In this document: piece after piece, positions 55,265 to 62,697 of the stretch
Layout of the letters: the number at the start of each line of letters is the position of its first letter
How positions within the stretch are numbered: position 1 is the stretch's first letter
Assembly (NCBI GenBank): GCA_963830545.1
Contig: CAWHMK010000001.1
Span: forward strand, 992,001 to 1,056,000
Reading direction: 5' to 3'
Source: DATGJX01 sp963830545
Lineage (GTDB): Bacteria > Vulcanimicrobiota > Vulcanimicrobiia > Vulcanimicrobiales > Vulcanimicrobiaceae
Length of the DNA: 64,000 bases
Translations under genes and position numbers: made by a program
Notes under the pieces: generated by a model
Told to the model about the DNA's origin: nothing
The model's database searches: none
Seen by the model: the letters and a program-made list of their open reading frames with translations, nothing else

Positions 55265-56151
55265 GCGTTACCGCGAACCTGCCAGCGCCGCAGCGCGAAG
55301 CCGAGCCAGAAATTGCGCGTCCACATCGCCTGATAGCATAGAAATTCCGCGCGCTGCCGCTCCGTCTTGCCGAAACGCGCGCCGCATTGTGCGCCGATTG
55401 CGATTGCAGCTCTGCGCGCCACCAACCCGAGAACGTGCAGCGACTTGCGCGCATCCCAGGTCAGTTCGTCGGGGTACATTCGGTATAAGTCCGCCGCACC
55501 GGCGCCGTATCCGCGCGCTTGGCGGCGCAGCGACATATCGTCGGCACGTGCATGATGGTACAGCGCGGCTCGCGCGCAATAATGTATCGACGTACCGAAT
55601 AAGCGAATGATGCGGTGCGAAAAATCGACGTCCTCGCCCGTGAGCAACTTTGGGTTCCAGCCGCCCGCCGCGCGAGCAGCATTTGCGCGAACGGCCAGAT
55701 TCAGCGAGGGCGCGAATGGAAACGCTTCGCGGGTCGACGCAATACGTGCGTCGTACAGTCCCACCGCCTGCGCGTATCGTTCGGCGGCCGTCTTCGGTGG
55801 ATAGCACATCGTATTGCCGGCGGCAATGATCACACGCGGATCGTCGAACGCTTGCGCAAGTTCGGCCACCCAGCGACGTGTCGGCACCGTGTCGGCGTCC
55901 AGGTGCAGCACGATCGCGCCGGCTGCCTCGGCCAGACCGCGATTGCGCGCAGCCGCCGGACCGCGCAACGGTTCGTGCACCACTTTCACCCCAAAGTGCT
56001 CCGCAATGCACGCCGTTTCGTCAGCGGATCCGTTATCGACGACAATCGTTTCGAAAGGCGGCGCGCCCGCTTGACCGCGCAACGCCGTGAGCGTTTGCGC
56101 GATGCTGCCGGCGGCGTTGAGCGCGGGGATGACGACGCTCACACCGCTCAT
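55261..56151 (-). CDS. Family 2 glycosyltransferase (B)
   Basis: 296 residues from ATG 56151; the longer frame upstream is HprK shadow. GT2 motifs: VSVVIPALNAAGSIAQTLTAL, VVDNGSADET, HLDADTVPTRRW (DxD), and SLNLAVRANAARAAGGWN with the acid ED in LLTGEDVDFSHRI. The C-terminal ~100 residues are helical and amphipathic (RQARGYGAGAADLYR). ATGA overlaps both with hprK (its ATG and the hprK stop) and with GT-A, so it sits in the middle of a tightly coupled operon. Confidence 0.88.
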   Translation of the reverse strand: MSGVSVVIPALNAAGSIAQTLTALRGQAGAPPFETIVVDNGSADETACIAEHFGVKVVHEPLRGPAAARNRGLAEAAGAIVLHLDADTVPTRRWVAELAQAFDDPRVIIAAGNTMCYPPKTAAERYAQAVGLYDARIASTREAFPFAPSLNLAVRANAARAAGGWNPKLLTGEDVDFSHRIIRLFGTSIHYCARAALYHHARADDMSLRRQARGYGAGAADLYRMYPDELTWDARKSLHVLGLVARRAAIAIGAQCGARFGKTERQRAEFLCYQAMWTRNFWLGFALRRWQVRGNA

Positions 56152-57137
56152 TTCAGCGCCGCCTCGATCGTGCGCAGCCAGTCCGGCTGTGCGTAAGCGT
56201 CCTCGCCGATTTCCAGTTGTACGCCGTGCAGATTCGAGGCGCAGCGGGCGGCTTGCGTTACAATCCACCGGCCAACGTTCACGTGAGATGGTAAAACGAT
56301 TTGACGTAGCAACGCCGCAACCGTTTGCGGCGCGTCGAGCCGGCTTGCACGAATGCCGCGCATTTGCGGCGAGCGTGTGATGCTGACGACGTGCGTGGGA
56401 TGCGCCATTGGACGTCGAGCGTGCAAACGCAGACGATCGAGCGGCACGCGGCGTTTCTGCGTCCACGCGGAATAGCGCGGCAGCACGCGCACGTCGCCGA
56501 CCTCGAACCAGCGTCGAATCTCCGGATCCAGGTTGAACGTGTGGAGAAGCGCGCGAAGAACGGGGACGCCGCTCTCATCGCGCAGCAGCAATTTGTCGTC
56601 CCCCAGCGTCGACCAGCCGTTCAGCACCAGTGCGGCCGTCAGCGTGCTTTTTCCGCCGCCGGAGGGCGCGCACAACACGGCGCACACGTCATTTTTCACA
56701 ACGGCACCCGCATGCACGGCGATGAATCGTTCCGCGCGCCAGCCGACGGTGCAAATCAGCGAAAAAAGATCTTCCATATCGCCGATTTCGGGTTCGCCGA
56801 ACGAGGTCTGCGGCGGAACGCAGATCGTCCATTCGTCCGCAACGGGACCGGTGTGTCCGGCGGCCACAAAGCCGTGTTGCGTATCGGCGGTATATTCATC
56901 GGCGTTGCAATCGACCGACATGTGCGCGCAGGTGAGAAACGAGCCGGATGCTCGGCGGGGGACGTGTATCCGCGTCAGCGTAATGCGTACGACGCGCGGG
57001 CGTAACGGCCAATCATCGCCGTACATGTCGAAATATGCTCGAGCGACGCAGGCGAGCTGCTCGTCGTCGGCGGTGATGCAAACATTCAAAGGCCCGCACG
57101 AGGTCTGCAAGCGCACGGGGCCGAGCGCAGCCTGCAC
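56148..57137 (-). CDS. HprK-related (HPr-rel-A type) kinase
   Basis: 329 residues from GTG 57137, 6 nt after the pqqD stop; an upstream in-frame extension to 57233 is possible. The C-terminal kinase domain shows the P-loop LCAPSGGGKSTLTAALVLNG and WSTLGDDKLLLRDESG, as in HprK/P and HprK-related kinases, preceded by FIAVHAGAVVKND. The N-terminal ~120 residues are a divergent domain. Genuine HprK phosphorylates HPr Ser46, but no PTS gene is present here. HprK-related kinases of this size accompany PqqD and nucleotidyltransferase genes in uncharacterised systems, and some lasso clusters use one to phosphorylate the peptide. A peptide or sugar may be the substrate (inference). Confidence 0.85.
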   Translation of the reverse strand: MQAALGPVRLQTSCGPLNVCITADDEQLACVARAYFDMYGDDWPLRPRVVRITLTRIHVPRRASGSFLTCAHMSVDCNADEYTADTQHGFVAAGHTGPVADEWTICVPPQTSFGEPEIGDMEDLFSLICTVGWRAERFIAVHAGAVVKNDVCAVLCAPSGGGKSTLTAALVLNGWSTLGDDKLLLRDESGVPVLRALLHTFNLDPEIRRWFEVGDVRVLPRYSAWTQKRRVPLDRLRLHARRPMAHPTHVVSITRSPQMRGIRASRLDAPQTVAALLRQIVLPSHVNVGRWIVTQAARCASNLHGVQLEIGEDAYAQPDWLRTIEAALK

Positions 57138-57142
57138 CGCTG

Positions 57143-57553
57143 TTATTCGGCCAACGGGATGCTGGGATCGAACGCGCTGGTCACGATGCTTTGGAGCGGC
57201 TGCTCCATGCGCGTTACCACCGGCGCTTCCCACGGGCCGGAAAATTCCGGCTCCGAGCTTGCGCCGCCATCGTCGATCGCCGGTTCGACGATGCCTTCCC
57301 GGGAGAGCTGCGCGAGGAAAGCACGAACTTCGTCATCGTCCGCCGCACCCCAAGCGCGGCATTGCGCGAGGATGCGATCTTCGCTCGCGCCGCAGGCCTC
57401 GAACACTTGCACGGTCGCCCAGCCGCTGCGGTTGAGCGCGTAAAAATATTTTGAATCCAAATCGAGCAAGACCGCGCCGTCTTCGATGACCGTCGCGACA
57501 AGCGTTGGAGCCAGTGCAATACCCGTGCAGGCCGTTTCCGGCAGTGTCCGCAT
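57143..57553 (-). CDS. PqqD-family peptide-binding (RRE) protein
   Basis: 136 residues. Residues ~10-95 form a PqqD-like winged-helix recognition domain: ALAPTLVATVIEDGAVLLDLDSKYFYALNRSGWATVQVF, then DDDEVRAFLAQLSREGIVEP. A ~40-residue acidic tail with PEFSGPWEAPVV follows. PqqD-like proteins bind leader peptides of RiPP precursors. A good Shine-Dalgarno (GGGAGG) precedes ATG 57553. First gene of the leftward operon with kinase, two GTs, B2, nucleotidyltransferase and flippase; an upstream leader with a stem-loop is described separately. Confidence 0.85.
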   Translation of the reverse strand: MRTLPETACTGIALAPTLVATVIEDGAVLLDLDSKYFYALNRSGWATVQVFEACGASEDRILAQCRAWGAADDDEVRAFLAQLSREGIVEPAIDDGGASSEPEFSGPWEAPVVTRMEQPLQSIVTSAFDPSIPLAE

Positions 57554-57656
57554 ACGGCGCCTCCCTTCTCCCTTTCTAACTATAGGAAGCAGGCGGTCTG
57601 AATCACAGAAGGCATGAGGGTAGGCGTGCAGTCCGAGAGTCCCAATTCCACGCCCA

Positions 57657-57722
57657 ACCGGGGCCGGCGGCCACGGGCAACCGTGCGCCTGTACCTATCG
57701 GCAAGAGCAGATTGGCCCCGGC
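57657..57722 (-). promoter_or_regulatory. Structured leader/hairpin upstream of the pqqD operon
   Basis: On the minus strand GCCGGGGCC (57722-57714) can pair with GGCCCCGGT (57665-57657) through eight GC/CG pairs and a GU pair, enclosing a loop with an inner stem CACGG-TTGC-CCGTG. It lies 3 nt after the stop of the upstream membrane protein and ~104 nt before pqqD. No T run follows, so a simple terminator is unlikely. It could be a leader element or a processing structure. Confidence 0.4.
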
Positions 57723-57725
57723 TTC

Positions 57726-58961
57726 CTACAATAAACTGAACGCTTTGGGGAGGGCTCGAGCGCGCGCGCGAGCCGCGAAGATATTCGCGGTCATTGCAAT
57801 CCAAGCACTTATCGCGAAAATTGCGCCGCGGGCGATGAGCCCGAGGCGATCGTCCAGCAACCCGGTGAGGACCAGTGCAATTGCGACTTGAAAGGAGCCG
57901 AACGTAAACCAGGAGAGCCGCGACTCGAGCAATTCCTCCGGAAGCGTTTCATCGTCTTCGCCGCGATAGACCGTCGCGATGAGCCGAACCCCGATGTGAT
58001 GAAAGTGCGCGAGCACCATTTGCCCGATCCAGCCCATGAGCACTACGAAAATGTATGCGGGCTGCCACGGTTTTCCGGCAAGCGCGCCGCCGCCGATGGC
58101 GAGCGCCGTCAGGAACCACAGCACGCTCACGGCGATGAATGCTTGCGGTGGGCGATGTCTGCGCGTTGCGCGCCGCAGAATGTCGAACACGTCAACCGCG
58201 TAGCCGAGCGCGGCAACCGCAAAAAGCGCGCCGCCGATCCACGCAATTGCCGCGTAATGCGATGCGACGCCTGCAGCCAGCAGTGGTACGCCAATCAGCG
58301 CGAGGGTTCCCACGAAGATGTGCATCCAGCGAAAACGCGTTGCTTGTCCGGTAATCGGCCGCAGCGTGCGCATCGAAACGCCGAAGATGAGCAGCGAAAG
58401 CCAGCCGAGCGTGCCGAGAGCGGCGTGCGCAGCCGGTAGGGATGCGGCCCAGGTGAAACCGCGGCCCGCAAGCAAACTCGCCAGGCCGTAACCGATAGCA
58501 GCCGTCGCGAGCAAAAACAGTAACGTTGCGCCGAATGCGCGCGCTACGGCTCGCTGCACGCGCTCGCCGTGCGAGGTCCCGGACAGCGTCCAGAGCGCCG
58601 TAAAAACATATACGACGATCGCTGCAAGCAGCAAATCGCCGGCCGGCCCAAGCATGCTCGGAGCCCGCAAAAATCCGTAAACCAGCAGTGCAACGCCTAC
58701 GGCATACGCGACGAGCGACCATCGCGCGATCGTTTCACCGCGCCATTCGACGTCGACGAAATTCGGCAGCGCGTGAATCAGGACCGCGAGTGCCGCCATC
58801 GTCACCCAACCCAGCGCAACCATGTGGATCCACGCGAATCCCACGTATCCGTGCACATTCGCAGACCACGCAGCCCAAAGAAGAAGGAGCCACGAAAGGC
58901 CGTGCGCCGCGTGTGCGTAGATGAGGGCGGCGGGTGGAATCCAATGGCGTCGCGCAAACAC
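57726..58961 (-). CDS. Heme-copper-oxidase-like multi-span membrane protein
   Basis: 411 residues with about 12 helices. It has the family pattern of CcoN/NorB-like subunit-I proteins: FAWIHMVALGWVTMAALAVLIHALPNF with a His in helix 2, LPAAHAALGTLGWLSLLIF, RFRWMHIFVGTLALIG, and MVLAHFHHIGVRLIATVYRG with an HFHHIGVR cluster. It lacks the full HPEVY-type copper-site motif. It may be an NnrS-like or quinol/cytochrome-related membrane protein. Function uncertain; 12-nt gap to the threonine dehydratase gene upstream (58976), so possibly cotranscribed. Confidence 0.72.
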   Translation of the reverse strand: MFARRHWIPPAALIYAHAAHGLSWLLLLWAAWSANVHGYVGFAWIHMVALGWVTMAALAVLIHALPNFVDVEWRGETIARWSLVAYAVGVALLVYGFLRAPSMLGPAGDLLLAAIVVYVFTALWTLSGTSHGERVQRAVARAFGATLLFLLATAAIGYGLASLLAGRGFTWAASLPAAHAALGTLGWLSLLIFGVSMRTLRPITGQATRFRWMHIFVGTLALIGVPLLAAGVASHYAAIAWIGGALFAVAALGYAVDVFDILRRATRRHRPPQAFIAVSVLWFLTALAIGGGALAGKPWQPAYIFVVLMGWIGQMVLAHFHHIGVRLIATVYRGEDDETLPEELLESRLSWFTFGSFQVAIALVLTGLLDDRLGLIARGAIFAISAWIAMTANIFAARARARALPKAFSLL

Positions 58962-58975
58962 GGCTTGCAGTGCGC

Positions 58976-59953
58976 TCAGGACGTCAATTGAGCGAACCGC
59001 AATGTATCGACGTTGCCGCCGCTGATGACTATGGCGATGCGCTTGCCGCGAGCGTCGATTTTTCCGTTCAGTACTGCGGCGATGCCGGCGGCGCCGCTCG
59101 GCTCGATGACGACCTTCAACCGTTCGAAAACGAAGCGCATTGCATCGCGCAACTCGTCGTCACTCACGGTCACGATAGTACCGCCGTGCGCGCGCACGAT
59201 TGCGAAAGTCAAATCACCCGGAGCCTGGGTCTGCAATCCGTCGGCGATGGTTCGCGGCACGTCTATATGCACGATGTCTCCTCGCGCCAGCGACTGCTGG
59301 AAATCGTTGCCCGCTTCGGGTTCGACACCGTACATCGCAATGTTCGAATCGAACGAGTGTGCAGCAACCGCGCTGCCGGAAAGTAAACCGCCACCGCCCA
59401 CCGGGGTAACAATCGCATCGACGCCTTCCACATCTTCGAGTACCTCGAGCGCCGCCGTTCCCGCGCCCGCGATTATCGCAGAATCGTTGAAGGGTGGAAC
59501 CATCGTCGCGCCTCGCTCGCCGCAAATTTTCTGCGCGATTTCGGCGCGATGCGAGCGATGCCGGTCGTAAAACACGACCTCTGCGCCGTATTCTCGCGTG
59601 GCCGCTATCTTCGAAGCGGGCGCGTCTTCGGGCATGACGATTGTAGCGTGAACGTTCAGCAACTTGCCGGCGAGTGCAACACCCTGCGCATGGTTACCGC
59701 TCGAGAAGGCGACGACCCCACCCCGCCGCTGCTGCGGATCGAACTGAACGATGCGATTGTACGCGCCGCGAAATTTGAACGCCCCCATTCGCTGGAAGTT
59801 TTCACACTTCAGGAAAACGTCGCCGCCCACACGCTCGTTCAAGGTACGTGACGTAACCAGGGGCGTGCGGTGCGCGACCCCCTCCAGCCGGTGCGCAGCG
59901 GCGCGCACGTCGGCAATCGTTACGAGGGCTTCTGCGCTTCGCGTATCCACCAA
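58976..59953 (-). CDS. PLP-dependent threonine dehydratase/serine racemase-like
   Basis: 325 residues. Type II PLP enzyme: KCENFQRMGAFKFRGAYNRI (Lys of the Schiff base in FKFRGA), SSGNHAQGVALAGKL, the tetraglycine phosphate loop TPVGGGGLLSGSAVAA, and the C-terminal IAIVISGGNVD. No C-terminal ACT regulatory domain, so it is the short catabolic TdcB/serine racemase type. It deaminates threonine/serine to 2-ketobutyrate/pyruvate. It overlaps the 3' end of the lipoprotein gene by 34 nt. Confidence 0.92.
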   Translation of the reverse strand: MVDTRSAEALVTIADVRAAAHRLEGVAHRTPLVTSRTLNERVGGDVFLKCENFQRMGAFKFRGAYNRIVQFDPQQRRGGVVAFSSGNHAQGVALAGKLLNVHATIVMPEDAPASKIAATREYGAEVVFYDRHRSHRAEIAQKICGERGATMVPPFNDSAIIAGAGTAALEVLEDVEGVDAIVTPVGGGGLLSGSAVAAHSFDSNIAMYGVEPEAGNDFQQSLARGDIVHIDVPRTIADGLQTQAPGDLTFAIVRAHGGTIVTVSDDELRDAMRFVFERLKVVIEPSGAAGIAAVLNGKIDARGKRIAIVISGGNVDTLRFAQLTS

Positions 59954-60288
59954 TACCGAACCTTTCCGTCTTTGGCCAGCCGCATCACCTCATGAAACGG
60001 CGCCTTGGCGAATTGCACGTCGAAGCACAGTGCATCCTGCGGGCACCACGAACCGGCGGTTTGCTTGAGTCCTTGATACGCGCCCTGTGCGGAAAGTTCG
60101 TCCGAGAACTCGGCCACACGCACGCGGGTCAGTTCGCCTTCGATCCCGGGATCGAGCCGGTTCATGACGGGCGAGAGATCGTCGGCAGCAACTGCACGCG
60201 TGATGGCGTCGGCTAAACGCTCGCGGCCGTTCGGAACTGCGCACGCTGACAGACTAACTACGACCAGGGCGATGGAGACGGCTTTCAT
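59920..60288 (-). CDS. Small lipoprotein of unknown function
   Basis: 122 residues from ATG 60288 (MKAVSIALVVVSLSACAVPN, lipobox LSAC). The mature domain has two cysteines (GSWCPQDALCFDV) that may pair, in a compact alpha/beta domain (KAPFHEVMRLAKDGKVRYWW). An in-frame ATG at 60324 is a poorer start. I do not recognise it. It lies upstream of and overlaps the threonine dehydratase gene. Confidence 0.65.
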   Translation of the reverse strand: MKAVSIALVVVSLSACAVPNGRERLADAITRAVAADDLSPVMNRLDPGIEGELTRVRVAEFSDELSAQGAYQGLKQTAGSWCPQDALCFDVQFAKAPFHEVMRLAKDGKVRYWWIREAQKPS

Positions 60289-60397
60289 CACGTCTTTGGT
60301 TGCCCGGCGACAAATACTTTTCATTCCAGCGCGAAAGCGTGCCGCTTTTCTTGCCGAGCGTCATTTTCCGTGCTGAAACAGTGGCTAGACGGGCCTG

Positions 60398-60523
60398 CCC
60401 CTCGACAAGCTCGGGATCGTGTTTGTCATGCTGAGCGTGTCGAAGCATGGCTGAGCGCAGTCGAAGCCGCTTGTCGGAATGACCCTCGACACGCTCGGGG
60501 TCGTTCGGCGGGCTCACGTTGAC
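60398..60523. repeat. Cluster of dispersed repeat units at the 3' end of prfC
   Basis: A chain of units: CCCCTCGACAAGCTCGGGAT, then TGCTGAGCGTGTCGAAGCAT, GGCTGAGCGCAGTCGAAGCC, CCCTCGACACGCTCGGGGTC and TTCGGCGGGCTCACGTTGAC. The stop codon of prfC (60514-60516) lies inside the last unit. Direct and inverted orientations allow several hairpins. Confidence 0.85.
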
Positions 60524-62208
60524 GATGCTTCGTCCGCGAGGGCCGTCGTTTCAAGAAAGCGAAGCTTCGGATTCCACTCTTCCGCCAAACGCAAACTCCA
60601 TTCGGATTCGAAGAGCGCGACCGGGTCCCCACTCCAATCTTCGACCAGCTTCGCGTTCGACGGCAGTTGCGCTCGCGCAATGAGATCAGCTTCTCCCCCG
60701 ACATGCCGCGCCACGCTGTACGGCAACGAAGCGAACACGGTTTTGACGCCGTACTCCGATTCGAGCCGGTACTTGACGACGTCGAACTGCAGCGCGCCGA
60801 CCGCCGCCAGAATCGGCTCCGTGCGCATCGATCCGAAGGGGTACAGCACTTGAATTGCGCCCTCTTCGCGCAGTTGCGCGATGCCCTTGCCGAACGACTT
60901 GTACGTACCGGTGTCCAGGCTGCGCACCGAGGCGAAATGTTCGGGCGTGAATGCCGGAATGTGCTCGAATTGCACCGGCACGCCATCGCTAATCGTATCG
61001 CCGATTGCGAACACGCCCGGGTTGGCGAGCCCGACGACGTCGCCCGCATAAGCCGCGTCGAGCGATTCGCGCTCGCTCGCGAAAAGACGCATCGCGCGTG
61101 AAAGCCGCACGTCCTTACCGGTGCGAGCGTTGCGCACCGTCATGTCGCGCTCGAATTTACCCGAGCACACGCGCACGAATGCGACGCGATCGCGGTGCCG
61201 CGGGTCCATGTTCGCCTGGATTTTGAAGACGAATCCGGAGAACGCTTCGGACGTGGGGCTGACGTACCCCTCGACGGGCTCGGGGTCGTTCGACGGGTTC
61301 ACGATGACACCGTCGTTCGACCGGCTCGCGATGGCACCGCCGTTCGACGAACTGGAAATGACGTTGCGGCGCCGCGTCGGGGCCGGCGCCATCTTTACGA
61401 AATCGTCCAGAAAGAGCTGCACGCCGAAATTAGTGACGGCGCTGCCGAAAAACACCGGCGTGACCTCTGCGCCGAGCATTCGCTGCGCATCGAATTCGGC
61501 ACCGGCGCCTTCGAGTAACTCGAGGCCCTCGCGGAACTCGCGATACGATTGCTCGTCGAGCAGATCGCGAATCTGCGCATCGTTCATGCCGGCAACTTGC
61601 ACGTGCGCGCGTTTGGCTCCGTGCGCACTGCGCTCGAACAGATGCACCTGCTGCGTGCGGCGATCGTACACGCCTTTGAACGACGGTCCGTTTCCGAGCG
61701 GCCAGTTCATGGGAAATGCGCCGATACCAAGCACGTTTTCGAGTTCGTCGAGCAGTTCGAGCGGATCGCGGCTGGGGCGGTCCATTTTGTTGATGAAGGT
61801 GAAGAGCGGGATGCGGCGCGCGCGGCAGATGGCAAAGAGCTTTTTGGTCTGCGGTTCAACGCCTTTGGCCGCGTCGATGAGCATCACGGCGCTGTCCGCG
61901 GCGAGCAGCGTGCGATACGTGTCCTCGCCGAAATCTTGATGCCCCGGCGTGTCGAGCAGATTGACCGTATAGCCTTCATACGGAAATTGAAGTACCGTCG
62001 ATGTAATCGAGATGCCGCGCTGCTTCTCGAGTTCCATCCAGTCGCTGGTCGCGGCGCGCTGCGCGCGGCGCGCGCTGACTTGTCCGGCAGTTTGAATTGC
62101 GCCGCCGTACAGCAAAAGCTTCTCGGTGAGCGTCGTCTTTCCGGCGTCCGGATGCGAGATGATGGCGAACGTGCGCCGTTTGTTTACTTCTTCTTCTATC
62201 CCATTCAT
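60514..62208 (-). CDS. prfC: Peptide chain release factor 3
   Basis: 564 residues from ATG 62208, about 35 longer than E. coli RF3 (529). GTPase motifs: AIISHPDAGKTTLTEKLLLYGGAI (G1), DWMELEKQRGISITSTV (switch), LLDTPGHQDFGEDTYRTL (G3), FINKMDRPSRDP (G4), FFGSAVTNFGVQ (G5). Domain II begins SGFVFKIQANMDPRHRDRVAFVRV. Between APAPTRRR and SGFVFK lies an insert of about 40 residues containing SNDPEPVEGYVSP and SRSNDGVIVNPS, translated from the dispersed repeat at 61267-61362. RF3 removes RF1/RF2 from the ribosome with GTP. The upstream membrane gene overlaps by ATGA. Confidence 0.96.
   Translation of the reverse strand: MNGIEEEVNKRRTFAIISHPDAGKTTLTEKLLLYGGAIQTAGQVSARRAQRAATSDWMELEKQRGISITSTVLQFPYEGYTVNLLDTPGHQDFGEDTYRTLLAADSAVMLIDAAKGVEPQTKKLFAICRARRIPLFTFINKMDRPSRDPLELLDELENVLGIGAFPMNWPLGNGPSFKGVYDRRTQQVHLFERSAHGAKRAHVQVAGMNDAQIRDLLDEQSYREFREGLELLEGAGAEFDAQRMLGAEVTPVFFGSAVTNFGVQLFLDDFVKMAPAPTRRRNVISSSSNGGAIASRSNDGVIVNPSNDPEPVEGYVSPTSEAFSGFVFKIQANMDPRHRDRVAFVRVCSGKFERDMTVRNARTGKDVRLSRAMRLFASERESLDAAYAGDVVGLANPGVFAIGDTISDGVPVQFEHIPAFTPEHFASVRSLDTGTYKSFGKGIAQLREEGAIQVLYPFGSMRTEPILAAVGALQFDVVKYRLESEYGVKTVFASLPYSVARHVGGEADLIARAQLPSNAKLVEDWSGDPVALFESEWSLRLAEEWNPKLRFLETTALADEASST
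61267..61362. repeat. Dispersed repeat units inserted in prfC
   Basis: CCCCTCGACGGGCTCGGGGT, TCGTTCGACGGGTTCACGAT, CGTTCGACCGGCTCGCGATG and CGTTCGACGAACTGGAAATG in tandem. The whole block is in frame and encodes the linker insert between domains I and II of RF3. Confidence 0.9.
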
Positions 62209-62697
62209 TTCAGAGACGCCGCCATGACTTTGTACACCCGCAGTTCGAAACCATCGTCTGCCCCGCGTAAGAGCGCGATCGAATCGGGCGTTTCGTACAA
62301 TCGAGCCTATCGGGGGTACGCGCATTCGATCCGCGCCGCGCGTCACCACCACCGAATCGCCTTGCACGATGACGTGACAGTCCGCTGCGTCCAGTTTGGC
62401 CCCGGGAGGCAGCATCGTGGCGCCGGCCGGTAGATTCGCAAGCACGTATTTGAGCGGACCGCTCGACCTGCTCGTTTGCTCGAAACATTCGGGCAATGCG
62501 GAGAGCGCCCACGGCGCGCTGGCGACGAATGCGCTCGCGACGCGTTTCGACGGCGGAGCCGTCCGGGCCGCTTTCGGCGGCGCCGGTACGAACACCGATT
62601 TGATGCGAATCGCCAAGTTCTCGCGGTTCCAGTACAGGCCGACGACGACGAACGCCGCTACGACGACGATCGTCGAAACGGCGAAGTATCTAAGCAG
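62205..62697 (-). CDS. Small membrane-anchored protein, one frame break
   Basis: About 163 residues after removing one extra A near 62304. An N-terminal transmembrane helix (VSTIVVVAAFVVVGLYW) is followed by a soluble part with KLDAADCHVIVQGDSVVVTRG, then, after the frame change, LYETPDSIALLRGADDGFEL and KVMAASLK, ending at a TGA that overlaps the prfC ATG (ATGA). The start is uncertain (CTG 62697 or nearby). I do not recognise the family. It sits between the GH130-like gene and prfC. Confidence 0.6.

Noticed and set aside
56152..56466. N-terminal extension of glycosyltransferase B
   Set aside because: It overlaps the kinase gene antisense frames; the GT2 fold begins at ATG 56151, which overlaps the kinase stop.
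57580..57804. Possible precursor peptide ORF before pqqD
   Set aside because: Starts within the preceding gene, has no leader-like pattern, and its C-terminus does not match lasso cores; kept only as an open question.
60398..60523. CRISPR-like array at the repeat cluster
   Set aside because: Units are variable, partly palindromic and lack regular spacers; copies also occur singly elsewhere.
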